From an uncultured Verrucomicrobiota bacterium (GTDB lineage: Bacteria > Verrucomicrobiota > Kiritimatiellia > CAIVKH01), in NCBI GenBank assembly GCA_937996795.1, contig CALKUH010000055.1, positions 1 to 39,473 on the forward strand: DNA of 39,473 nucleotides, in the 5' to 3' direction. Both the position numbers and the translations under genes were made by a program. Shown piece by piece: positions 15,855 to 22,573 of the stretch; position 1 is the first letter of the stretch, and each line of letters begins with the position of its first letter. Under the pieces are notes generated by a model. It made no database searches and was not told the origin of the DNA. It saw only the letters and a program-made list of their open reading frames with translations.

Positions 15855-17420
15855 TCAGGGCAGCGCGGCCGACAGGCGCGTGGCGAGTTCCGCGGCGGGG
15901 ATGCGGACCTGTTGCATCGTGTCGCGGTCGCGCCACGTGACGGTGCCGTCCTCCAGCGTCTGGAAATCCACGGTGATGCCGTACGGCGTGCCGATTTCGT
16001 CCTGGCGGCGGTAGCGGCGGCCGATCGCGCCGGACTCGTCGTAGAACACGTTCCAGCGCACGCGCAGCGCGTCGTAAATCTCGCGCGCCTTCGCGACCAG
16101 CTCCGGCTTGTTCTTCAAGAGCGGGAACACCGCGGCCTTGAACGGGGCGACCTTCGGGTCGAACCGCATCACGACACGCGACTCCTCCTTGCCCTTGTCG
16201 TCCGGCGCCTTGTCCTCGGCGTACGCGTTGCAGAGCAGCGCGAGCACAAGACGGTCCACGCCGGCGGACGGCTCGATGACGTGCGGGATGTAGCGGCCCT
16301 CGAACAGCTTCGCGCAAAACGCGCGCGCCGCCTCGCCGCTCTTGCCCGCCGCCTGCCATCGCTCCGCCACGGTTTCGGTGAACGCGGCGCGCGCGGCCTC
16401 GTCTAACTTCGCTGCGGCGGCCTTCAACTCGTCGTCGAACACTTCCTGCGACTTGCCGCTGTGCGTCTGGTGCTGCGTCAGGTCGAAGTCGCTGCGGGCC
16501 GCGATGCCCTCCAGCTCCTGGATGCCGAACGGGAACGCGAACTGGATGTCCACGCAGGCGCGCGCGTAGTGCGCGAGCTCGGCCTTCGGCTGCCAGTATT
16601 CCACCAGCGATTCCTTCGGCAGGCCGATGGAGCGGAACCACGCGAGGCGCTGTTCGACCCAGTACTTGTGCCACACTTCCCAGCCCCAGTCAGGCTGCGG
16701 CGCGCCCATCAGGTCGGGCGCGTCCGCCATCGTCGCCACGCGGCCGCACAAAAGTTCGATCGCCTCGTCGGGGCGGATGAAAAATTCGAGTTCCATCTGC
16801 TCGAACTCGCGCGAGCGGAACGTGTAGTTGCGCGGCGTCACTTCGTTGCGGAACGCCTTGCCGATCTGGCCGATGCCGAACGGCACGCGCTGGCGCGACG
16901 TATCGAGGACGTTCTTGAACTGCACAAAAATCGCCTGCGCGGTCTCGGGCCGGAGGTACGCGACGTTCTCGTCGCTCTCGATCGGGCCGACGTTCGTCTT
17001 GAACATCAGGTTGAACGCGCGCGCCTCGGTCTTCTCGCCGTGGCAGTCGCGCACGCACTTGCTCGGCTTCTGCGGGCAGGGGATCTCGTCGATCTGGTCC
17101 GCGCGGAACCGGCCCTTGCACGTCTTGCAGTCGATCATCGGGTCGGTGAACGTGTCCACGTGGCCCGACGCCTTCCAGATCTTCGGGTGCATGATGATCG
17201 TCGCGTCGAGGCCGACCACGTCCTCGCGCTGGCGCGTCATCGACCGCCACCACAGTTCGCGCACGTTGCGTTTGAGCTCGGCGCCCAGCGGGCCGTAGTC
17301 CCAGAACCCGTTGATGCCGCCGTAGATTTCGGACGATTGGAAAATGAAACCGCGCCGCTTGCACAACGCCGTCAGCGTCTCCATAAACGCCGCCTGCTGC
17401 TTGGAATTCGTATCGCTCAT
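15855..17420 (-). CDS. glyS: Glycyl-tRNA synthetase, single-chain (alpha2) type
   Basis: Charges tRNA-Gly in the cytoplasm. At 521 residues it is a class II synthetase of the single-chain dimeric form. Motifs: FIFQSSEIYGGINGFWDYGP and LKRNVRELWW near the N-terminus; a Cys-rich insert (CKTCKGRFRADQ, CPQKPSKC); motif 2 region YLRPETAQAIFVQFKN and PFGIGQIGKAFRNEVTPRN; FEQMELEFF; and, near the end, IEPSAGVDRLVLALL and the anticodon-binding domain (VMRFDPKVAPFKAAVFPLL). I chose ATG 17420 because it opens MSDTNSKQQ before conserved sequence; the longer frame is Pro-rich and runs through the promoter and repeats. The first 96 codons and the promoter are duplicated at 18497-18923. Confidence 0.97.
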   Translation of the reverse strand: MSDTNSKQQAAFMETLTALCKRRGFIFQSSEIYGGINGFWDYGPLGAELKRNVRELWWRSMTRQREDVVGLDATIIMHPKIWKASGHVDTFTDPMIDCKTCKGRFRADQIDEIPCPQKPSKCVRDCHGEKTEARAFNLMFKTNVGPIESDENVAYLRPETAQAIFVQFKNVLDTSRQRVPFGIGQIGKAFRNEVTPRNYTFRSREFEQMELEFFIRPDEAIELLCGRVATMADAPDLMGAPQPDWGWEVWHKYWVEQRLAWFRSIGLPKESLVEYWQPKAELAHYARACVDIQFAFPFGIQELEGIAARSDFDLTQHQTHSGKSQEVFDDELKAAAAKLDEAARAAFTETVAERWQAAGKSGEAARAFCAKLFEGRYIPHVIEPSAGVDRLVLALLCNAYAEDKAPDDKGKEESRVVMRFDPKVAPFKAAVFPLLKNKPELVAKAREIYDALRVRWNVFYDESGAIGRRYRRQDEIGTPYGITVDFQTLEDGTVTWRDRDTMQQVRIPAAELATRLSAALP

Positions 17421-17559
17421 AAGCGTCGCAGGATGCGGAACCCCAGCCGGTGCGTCAAGCGCGGGGAGGGGGAGGGGAGGAGGGTGTCGGGTTTCAGGTG
17501 TCGGGGAGGATTTGCAGCGTCTGTAAATTACAGCCGTTGCAGGCCGCCTCAACGGTTTT
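17133..17559. repeat. Direct repeat of about 427 bp, left copy (glyS 5' end)
   Basis: This segment spans the first 96 codons of glyS, its promoter and the first half of the palindromic repeat. It recurs in the same orientation at 18497-18923, a shift of 1364 bp. The coding part is identical by eye. Only two substitutions are seen, near 17534 and 17549. Homology weakens sharply beyond 17559. Confidence 0.92.
17430..17458 (-). promoter_or_regulatory. Probable glyS promoter
   Basis: On the minus strand TTGACG (17458-17453) and CATCCT (17435-17430) are 17 bp apart, directly before the start codon. The whole element is copied at 18794-18822 in front of the truncated glyS. Confidence 0.4.
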
Positions 17560-17572
17560 TGCAGACGTTGCA
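17512..17572 (+). repeat. Palindromic intergenic repeat, copy 2
   Basis: The palindrome at 17513-17541 has the core GTCTGTAAATTACAG and TGCA at both ends. It is followed by a tail that ends in TTTTTGCAGACGTTGCA. It lies upstream of glyS, between it and mazEF. Confidence 0.85.
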
Positions 17573-17637
17573 AAGCTTCGTCCTGATTCCTCTCCACACC
17601 CGGCTTGCGCGCCTACCCACCACTGCATGGGTGGCGT

Positions 17638-17970
17638 TTAATTTCTGATTAGCGTCTCGATCTTTGCAATCACTTCATCCGTGATTGCTCGACCAGCTTT
17701 TTCTTCAAGTCGCGCTTCTCTGGCTTTCCAGTCCAGACACTTAACCTGATCCGACAGAATAACCCCTTGAATATTCTTCCCGGTGATACGCACTTCGAAT
17801 GGGTAACCCTTCTCTTTGCTTGTTATCGGGCAGAGCAGCGCTAATCCCACTTTCCCATTGTACGACTTTGGCGAGACAACAAAGGCGGGCCTGTGGCCCG
17901 CCTGTTCCCGCCCTGCTTGTGGATTCATCTGTATCCAGACGATATCGCCTCGATCCGGTATGTAGGACAT
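17638..17970 (-). CDS. mazF: MazF/PemK-family toxin (mRNA interferase)
   Basis: At 110 residues it is typical in length. By family knowledge it is a sequence-specific endoribonuclease neutralised by its antitoxin. Motifs: YIPDRGDIVWIQMNPQAGRE at the N-terminus (strand 1 and the loop with the catalytic Arg), QAGHRPAFVVSPKSYN, LALLCPITSKEKGYPFEV (the conserved ITS region) and QVKCLDWKAREA. It starts 3 bp after the antitoxin stop, so the two form a tight operon. GC is near 50%, below the surrounding chromosome, which suggests transfer. The pair sits between the two direct repeats of the glyS 5' end. Confidence 0.95.
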   Translation of the reverse strand: MSYIPDRGDIVWIQMNPQAGREQAGHRPAFVVSPKSYNGKVGLALLCPITSKEKGYPFEVRITGKNIQGVILSDQVKCLDWKAREARLEEKAGRAITDEVIAKIETLIRN

Positions 17971-17973
17971 GAA

Positions 17974-18216
17974 TTACCAAACCTCTTTCCCGGCTGGCAG
18001 GCCGGTATCGACTTCGGAATGCATGTTTTTGCTGGAGATAGACTTGAGCATTGTCACGAGATGGTACTTACGCGTTCGCTTGGGTTCCAGAATGACTCGC
18101 CCGTCTTCAACCGTCATCTCGACCGCGCTGCCCGCGCGCATGTCCGAATCCACTGCGATGGTTTTGGGTATTCGTACCCCCAGGCTGTTTCCCCACTTCT
18201 GGACGGTCGCGATCAT
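17974..18216 (-). CDS. mazE: MazE/AbrB-type antitoxin
   Basis: 80 residues. The N-terminal half, MIATVQKWGNSLGVRIPKTI, is the classical swapped-hairpin AbrB DNA-binding motif of MazE. The acidic/hydrophobic region that follows (VEMTVEDGRVILEP) completes the fold, and the C-terminal tail should bind and block MazF. I chose ATG 18216 because GGAGG lies 5 bp upstream; a TTG 12 bp earlier would overlap that site. It is the first gene of the pair and by family knowledge represses its own promoter. Confidence 0.95.
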   Translation of the reverse strand: MIATVQKWGNSLGVRIPKTIAVDSDMRAGSAVEMTVEDGRVILEPKRTRKYHLVTMLKSISSKNMHSEVDTGLPAGKEVW

Positions 18217-18241
18217 GACTGCCTCCAATGTTTATACTATG

Positions 18242-18269
18242 AATATACACCGTGACCTGGGCGTGTCAA
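18242..18269 (-). promoter_or_regulatory. mazEF promoter with overlapping palindrome
   Basis: TTGACA (18269-18264) and TATATT (18247-18242) on the minus strand are 16 bp apart, close to consensus. An imperfect palindrome, TATACTATGAATATA (about 18233-18247), overlaps the -10 and is a likely site for MazE autoregulation. Confidence 0.75.
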
Positions 18270-18317
18270 TGTATCCCCTCGCGCCAACGTCCGCGATCAC
18301 CGATGACACGGGAAGCT

Positions 18318-18358
18318 GTAACTCGTCGGCATCACGCGCCCGTCGTGGCGCGACCCCG
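18318..18358 (+). repeat. 41-bp repeat, copy A
   Basis: Begins GTAACTCGTCGGCATCACGC and ends TCGTGGCGCGACCCCG. It matches 19092-19132 at about 34 of 41 positions. It lies between mazEF and the truncated glyS. Confidence 0.65.
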
Positions 18359-18487
18359 CCCCGCCGGATCAAAAGCACCCCCTCACAAGACGTGATTTAT
18401 AGGCCCAAAAATCGAACTATAAGGCACATTTCAAGGCCCAAAAAGCGGTTTAGTTGCTCGGCACGAACGGGTTGGCGAGGTCCGACC

Positions 18488-18784
18488 CTAGGTCCTGATC
18501 ATCGGGTCGGTGAACGTGTCCACGTGGCCCGACGCCTTCCAGATCTTCGGGTGCATGATGATCGTCGCGTCGAGGCCGACCACGTCCTCGCGCTGGCGCG
18601 TCATCGACCGCCACCACAGTTCGCGCACGTTGCGTTTGAGCTCGGCGCCCAGCGGGCCGTAGTCCCAGAACCCGTTGATGCCGCCGTAGATTTCGGACGA
18701 TTGGAAAATGAAACCGCGCCGCTTGCACAACGCCGTCAGCGTCTCCATAAACGCCGCCTGCTGCTTGGAATTCGTATCGCTCAT
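18488..18784 (-). pseudogene. Truncated glyS copy (first 96 codons)
   Basis: From ATG 18784 the frame encodes the exact N-terminus of the glycyl-tRNA synthetase (MSDTNSKQQ... to ...DTFTDPMI). It leaves the homology at 18496 and stops two codons later. The duplicated promoter and ribosome-binding region are intact, so a 98-residue peptide could be made. It lacks motif 2, motif 3 and the anticodon domain, so it cannot aminoacylate. The perfect identity to the intact gene points to a recent event. Confidence 0.9.
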
Positions 18785-18923
18785 AAGCGTCGCAGGATGC
18801 GGAACCCCAGCCGGTGCGTCAAGCGCGGGGAGGGGGAGGGGAGGAGGGTGTCGGGTTTCAGGTGTCGGGGAGGATTTGCAGCGTCTGTAAATTGCAGCCG
18901 TTGCAGGCCGCCCCAACGGTTAT
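18497..18923. repeat. Direct repeat of about 427 bp, right copy
   Basis: Counterpart of 17133-17559. The left breakpoint at 18496/18497 abuts unrelated DNA. At the right end the tail of the palindromic repeat is interrupted by about 30 bp of extra sequence. Confidence 0.92.
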
Positions 18924-18966
18924 TTCCGCCTTACGCGGATCCGCCTCTGGCGGAACAGACGTTGAA
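18877..18966 (+). repeat. Palindromic intergenic repeat, copy 3, interrupted
   Basis: The palindrome at 18877-18905 differs from copy 2 by one base. The tail (ACAGACGTTGAAAG) is separated by an insert at about 18923-18953. The insert is itself a near-palindrome, TCCGCC...GCGGATCCGC...GGCGGA. Confidence 0.75.
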
Positions 18967-18988
18967 AGCTCCGCCCTGACCCTCTCCG

Positions 18989-19034
18989 CACCCGGATACG
19001 ATTTCCGCACCCGGCGTGCGCGGCAACGCTTACA
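18989..19034. repeat. GC-rich short repeat shared with 20983-21034
   Basis: CCGCACCCGGATACGATTTC and CCCGGCGTGCGCGGC occur here. Close equivalents in the same order (CCCCCGGATCGGATCCGATT, then CCCGGCGTGCGCGGC) lie just past the palindromic repeat at 20925. The two ends of the kinase module are therefore flanked by related sequence. Confidence 0.6.
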
Positions 19035-19091
19035 ACCCGAATTCCGCCCTCCACAGAGCCGCTAACGAGCCCGAAACAGCCAATTTTCGCC

Positions 19092-19132
19092 GTAACTCAT
19101 TGGCATCCCGCACCCCTCGTGGTCCGACCCCG
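19092..19132 (+). repeat. 41-bp repeat, copy B
   Basis: Counterpart of 18318-18358. It runs directly into a short tandem repeat and lies 62 bp from the 3' end of the kinase gene. Apart from these repeats I see nothing in 18990-19193. Confidence 0.65.
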
Positions 19133-19160
19133 ACGGGAACCCCGACGGGACCCCGACGGG
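19127..19160 (+). repeat. Tandem repeat, three copies of ACCCCGACGGG
   Basis: Three 11-bp units, with one extra A after the first. They are downstream of the kinase gene. Confidence 0.85.
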
Positions 19161-19193
19161 ACCTTGCAGTACGCACGACCCTCTGGTTCGACG

Positions 19194-20225
19194 CTAGTTC
19201 TCGTATCCCATCACGAAATCCTGGAGAAGCCTACTCGCTTTGCGAGTGGCTGATGTCTTGGTGAGTTTCCACCCACAGAGCCTGTTGATGCGACGCAAAG
19301 TGCGCTTTGAGTATCCCTTGCTTGCGATGACCTCGTACAAGCCGTGACGGTCTTGGGTCATCAGGATCTCGTAACACTTGTTATCCCATCCTGATGTCCA
19401 GCGGACATGATCTGACGCGATTTGCTCCGTCCAATTCATTTGAATGGCAATCTTTTCAAGTGCTCTTCGCATTTCCTCTGCCGTTTGGTACCGATCACGC
19501 GGATCGACTGCAATGGCGCGATTAATGAGAACCTTAAGAGGGCGAGGAATGAAAGCACGGTATGCCGAGCGGTCAGGGTACAGTCCCTGACAGGCCAAAT
19601 CCGGCGCATCCTGTGGCGCTATTGCCGGCAGAAGGCTGTCACCATTGATCATCCTGTACAAGGTCACACCGCATGCGTAGACGTCTGATACGGGCGTGTA
19701 TTTATGCTTCGTGTAAATCTCTGGCGCGAGATGAAGCAAGTAGTTGTAGTGCTTTACGGCGACAGTGCGAGGGTCCTTGCCGGGTTGTATTGCGAGGCCA
19801 AAGTCAGACACTTTGCCCTCCATTGCATTGCCGATAAGTATGTTGCCCGGCTTCATGTCGTGGTGGACGATTCCCTTGGAATGCGCCCACTCCAGCCCTC
19901 GAAGTACGTCGATCATGATCTTCTTGGCTCTCGTCAGTGGAAGAAATCCGCCGCGCGCCTCATCATCGACGCTGCCTTTTGGTAGATACTCCATCGCCAC
20001 GAAGACGCGACCGTCTGGCATCGTCCCCGTAGTTTCGACATGAACGATATTTGCGTGTTCTGCAGCCTTGAGAAGCTGAGCCTCACGAAAGAAGTTGTTC
20101 TTGTCGGGTACTTTGTCGGGAGGAATCAACTTCACCGCACGCTCAACGTTCAGGCCGAGATCAACTGCTAGCCACACCTCTCCGAAGTGCCCCGCTCCAA
20201 GTCGCTTCTTGAAGTCAAAATGCAT
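19194..20225 (-). CDS. Hanks-type Ser/Thr protein kinase with unassigned C-terminal domain
   Basis: A 343-residue soluble protein. Residues 1-262 are a complete kinase domain: Gly loop GAGHFGEV (10-17), VAIK-type Lys32, Glu48, catalytic loop HHDMKPGN (121-128; Asp123, Lys125 and Asn128 kept, the usual HRD Arg replaced by His122), DFG at 141-143, APE at 167-169 and Asp181. The HRD change suggests that activation-loop phosphorylation is not needed. About 80 C-terminal residues (WTEQIASDHVRWTSGWDNKC..., RTLRRINRLCGWK, LLQDFV) form a small alpha/beta domain I do not recognise. There is no membrane segment, PASTA, PEGA or WD domain. It starts 3 bp after the stop of the RNase H-like gene. GC is near 50%, below the flanking chromosome. 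Confidence 0.93.
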   Translation of the reverse strand: MHFDFKKRLGAGHFGEVWLAVDLGLNVERAVKLIPPDKVPDKNNFFREAQLLKAAEHANIVHVETTGTMPDGRVFVAMEYLPKGSVDDEARGGFLPLTRAKKIMIDVLRGLEWAHSKGIVHHDMKPGNILIGNAMEGKVSDFGLAIQPGKDPRTVAVKHYNYLLHLAPEIYTKHKYTPVSDVYACGVTLYRMINGDSLLPAIAPQDAPDLACQGLYPDRSAYRAFIPRPLKVLINRAIAVDPRDRYQTAEEMRRALEKIAIQMNWTEQIASDHVRWTSGWDNKCYEILMTQDRHGLYEVIASKGYSKRTLRRINRLCGWKLTKTSATRKASRLLQDFVMGYEN

Positions 20226-20228
20226 AGG

Positions 20229-20684
20229 TCACATGGCGCTCCAGGCGGCAAGCGCGGCCTCTTGTGTTGTGCCATCCATGCCAGCCAATTCAGGGAAAGC
20301 CGATGTGTCCATCGTCAGGAGGTACTTGGCTTTACCCTTCTGACCTAGGTCTTTCGCAATAGTGCTCTTGACCTTCTTGAATACCGGCTTGATGCCAAGT
20401 TCATTTGCGGCGTAAAAGACGATGGCTTCCATTTCGGTTCTTTCTACAAACGCAGAACCACGCGCAGCCAATCCCTCGGAGCCCTTCATACAGACTGCGT
20501 CCACATTGTACTTCCTGCAAAGGTCGGTCATCTCGTGGCACATCCATTTAAGTCTGGGTGCCTTCGCGAAGCCCTTCGGCGAAGACACGGTCTGTTGCGC
20601 ACGCACAGATGGCTTCTCCTTTGTGCCCTCAAGGATGACATACGAATATCCATGGTTACTGCATCGAAGTCCAAGTACCGTCAT
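20229..20684 (-). CDS. Small RNase H/RuvC-fold-like protein, partner of the kinase
   Basis: 151 residues, ATG 20684 preceded by GGAAGGAAA. The order of elements resembles the DUF3010/RuvC-like branch of the RNase H fold: opening strand TVLGLRCSNHGYSYVIL, a helix (LKWMCHEMTDLCRKYN), strand DAVCMKGS (62-69), helix FVERTEMEAIVFYAANELG (79-97), strand KPVFKKV, then a basic STIAKDLGQKGKAK stretch and a C-terminal DGTTQEAALAAW helix (137-148), as in the last RuvC motif. The first-strand Asp of active RuvC enzymes is missing (Arg7 there); acidic candidates are Glu84, Glu86, Asp137 and Glu142. It may be an inactive nucleic-acid binder or a divergent nuclease. The fold call is inference from pattern. 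It is the first gene of the two-gene operon. Confidence 0.85.
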   Translation of the reverse strand: MTVLGLRCSNHGYSYVILEGTKEKPSVRAQQTVSSPKGFAKAPRLKWMCHEMTDLCRKYNVDAVCMKGSEGLAARGSAFVERTEMEAIVFYAANELGIKPVFKKVKSTIAKDLGQKGKAKYLLTMDTSAFPELAGMDGTTQEAALAAWSAM

Positions 20685-21036
20685 ATGTGTTTCCTTCCGT
20701 CGAACAAGTGATTGGTCGGTTTCCTGCTATCCTGCTGCTCCCCAAAGTCCGCCCTGATTTGCGGGGACTTATGCCAAATTGCTTCCTGCTATCATCCCAA
20801 ACGGCGGGATGGTGGGAAGCATCGCTCTGGCGGGACAAGTATGAAAAATAGTCCGGTGGCGGGGCAAGGCGAATTCCGGCGGGGAATGGGGCGGGTGCGG
20901 GTGCTGGAGGGGGCATTCGGGCATTGCAGCGTCTGCAATTTACAGACGCTGCAAAATCTTCCCTGACACCTGAAACCCGACACACTCCGCCCCCGGATCG
21001 GATCCGATTTCCGCGCCCGGCGTGCGCGGCTACAGG
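20685..21036. promoter_or_regulatory. Upstream region of the kinase module, with direct repeats
   Basis: 352 bp without a gene. TTCCTGCTATC occurs twice in the same orientation, at 20721-20731 and 20783-20793, 62 bp apart (about six helical turns). Between them lies an imperfect hairpin, AAGTCCGC/GCGGGGACTT (20745-20770). No clear -10/-35 pair is visible on the minus strand. The 20925-20953 part is a palindromic repeat. Confidence 0.4.
20925..20953 (-). repeat. Palindromic intergenic repeat, copy 4
   Basis: A nearly perfect 29-bp palindrome (GCGTCTGCAATTTACAGACG inside TGCA ends). Its minus-strand flank (GTGTCGGGTTTCAGGTGTC, 20961-20985) matches the flank of copies 2 and 3, so the repeat unit is longer than the palindrome and lies here in opposite orientation. 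Confidence 0.85.
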
Positions 21037-22536
21037 TTAGTGGCCCAGTTCGGCGGTGATGCGGTCGCGGGCGAGGCGGCGGAGGTCTTCGAAGGGGGGG
21101 AGGCCGAGGCGCATCAGTGTTTCGGGCGTGGTGGCGGCGCGGGCCTGGAAGCGGTCGTAGGTGAGGCGGGCGAGGGAGGCGAAGCCGGCGGCGCGGTCGG
21201 GGTCGTCGTTGACCTGCCAGAAGAAGCTCTGGAAGAGCGCGCCTTCGACGATGGTCTGGGCCTCGGCGGCGGTCATCTGGTCGATCCGCGTGGCGAAGGC
21301 GTCGGTGACGTAGCGCAGGAACGGCGCCTGCGTCGCGTCGGAGGGATATTCGGTGCGCAGCAGGTCGAACAGGCGGCGCGCCTCGGCGACGTTGTTGAAG
21401 GTGTAGTGCGTGACGATGGCGTCGCGCAGGAAGTTGGCGTGCGCGGTGCGGATGGTTTCGTTGTCGGGGAATTTGGCGCGCGCGTCGAGGTAGATGTCGT
21501 TCACGCGCGGGGCGAGGGCGGGGTTGGGGGAGAGGATGAACAGGTCGCGCGCGGGATCGACGTGGAGGCTGCCCTGGCGGAAGGCGTCGGCGAGGGATTG
21601 GAAGGTCATGCGTTCGGCGGAGAGTTTGTCGAATTCCGTGCGGGCGACCTCGCGGCTGCGAGTGGCCCAATAGATGGCGTGGGCCTGCGGGAGCCGCCAG
21701 TCAAGCGGGCCGTGGCGGGCGTCCACCTCGCGCATGCGGGCGGGGTCGAGCTTGTAGCGATCGCGCAATTCGAGCCGGCGCAAATGGTCCACGAGTTCGC
21801 GGCCGGCGGACGAGCGCAGCGGGTCATCGGGCGGCGCGGCACGCGCCTCGGCGATGCGCGCGGGGGAGAAGGGATCGCGCCCCTCCGCCTGCAGGCGCGC
21901 GACGAGGTCGGCGACGCCGGGGCGCTGTAGCAGTTCGGCGCGCGTGGCGGCGGCGAGCGTGAGGTTGCCGTAGTCCGGGGTGGGGCCGTCGAACAACTCC
22001 GCCATTTCCGCGGCCCAGGCGCGTTTGTAGAAGAGGTGCGCCGAGTCGAGGTCGGCGCCGACCTTGTGCTGGAAGAGCCAGCCGAGTTCGTAGAGCAGGC
22101 GCGCATCGCCGGGGTTGTAGCGGAGGCCCTCGTCGCGCAGGAGTTCGATGCCGCTGCGGACCCAGCGCCAGCGTTCCTCGGGGCGTTCGAGCAGGACGCT
22201 GATGTTATAGGCGAGGTTCCACGCGTGGTAGGACCAGACGGCGGTGAAGCGCGGCTCGAGTTTGGTGATCCAGTCGGCGAGCTGCACCAGTTCGAAGTAG
22301 CGCCCCTCCTGCTGCAGGCGCGCCGAGCGCAGCCAGAGCAGGTCGGCGACGATGCCGCGGAACCCGCCGAGCGCGACGGTGGTGAACGCGACCAGCGGCG
22401 GCGCGTTCACCAGCGGGTCCGCCTGCGTGATCCCGTGCGCGCGCCGCGCATCGCGCAGCGGTTCGTTGAGCCGCGCCGCGCCCCACAATCCGCCCGCCGC
22501 AATCGCGAGCAACAGGATGGAACCGAAGCGTTTCAT
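21037..22536 (-). CDS. Membrane-anchored helical-repeat (TPR-like) protein, ABC exporter associated
   Basis: 499 residues. A signal-anchor (MKRFGSILLLAIAAGGLWGA) is followed by an almost wholly helical protein. Notable segments are FRGIVADLLWLRSARLQQEGRYFELVQLADWITKLEPRF near residue 55 and VWSYHAWNLAYNIS. Tyr/Trp-rich helix pairs follow (YNPGDARLLYELGWLFQHK, LFYKRAW). Proteins of this form lie beside ABC-2 transporters in PVC-group genomes as far as I recall; the function is not established. It follows the permease gene on the same strand after 250 bp of repeat-bearing spacer. It could be a periplasmic scaffold for the exporter. No enzymatic motif is seen. Confidence 0.8.
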   Translation of the reverse strand: MKRFGSILLLAIAAGGLWGAARLNEPLRDARRAHGITQADPLVNAPPLVAFTTVALGGFRGIVADLLWLRSARLQQEGRYFELVQLADWITKLEPRFTAVWSYHAWNLAYNISVLLERPEERWRWVRSGIELLRDEGLRYNPGDARLLYELGWLFQHKVGADLDSAHLFYKRAWAAEMAELFDGPTPDYGNLTLAAATRAELLQRPGVADLVARLQAEGRDPFSPARIAEARAAPPDDPLRSSAGRELVDHLRRLELRDRYKLDPARMREVDARHGPLDWRLPQAHAIYWATRSREVARTEFDKLSAERMTFQSLADAFRQGSLHVDPARDLFILSPNPALAPRVNDIYLDARAKFPDNETIRTAHANFLRDAIVTHYTFNNVAEARRLFDLLRTEYPSDATQAPFLRYVTDAFATRIDQMTAAEAQTIVEGALFQSFFWQVNDDPDRAAGFASLARLTYDRFQARAATTPETLMRLGLPPFEDLRRLARDRITAELGH

Positions 22537-22573
22537 CGGAGGGGAGAACCACGAATGGAAAAAGGGAGGAATT

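Noticed and set aside
16461..17648. 395-codon plus-strand frame opposite glyS
   Set aside because: Mirror of a certain tRNA synthetase gene. The same frame reappears at 17969-18979 only because glyS is duplicated.
19127..19160. CRISPR-like array
   Set aside because: Units of 11 bp with no spacers; a plain tandem repeat.
20229..20684. Active RuvC/Hjr Holliday-junction resolvase
   Set aside because: The first-strand Asp and the usual acidic set are not in place. The fold may be similar but the activity cannot be claimed.
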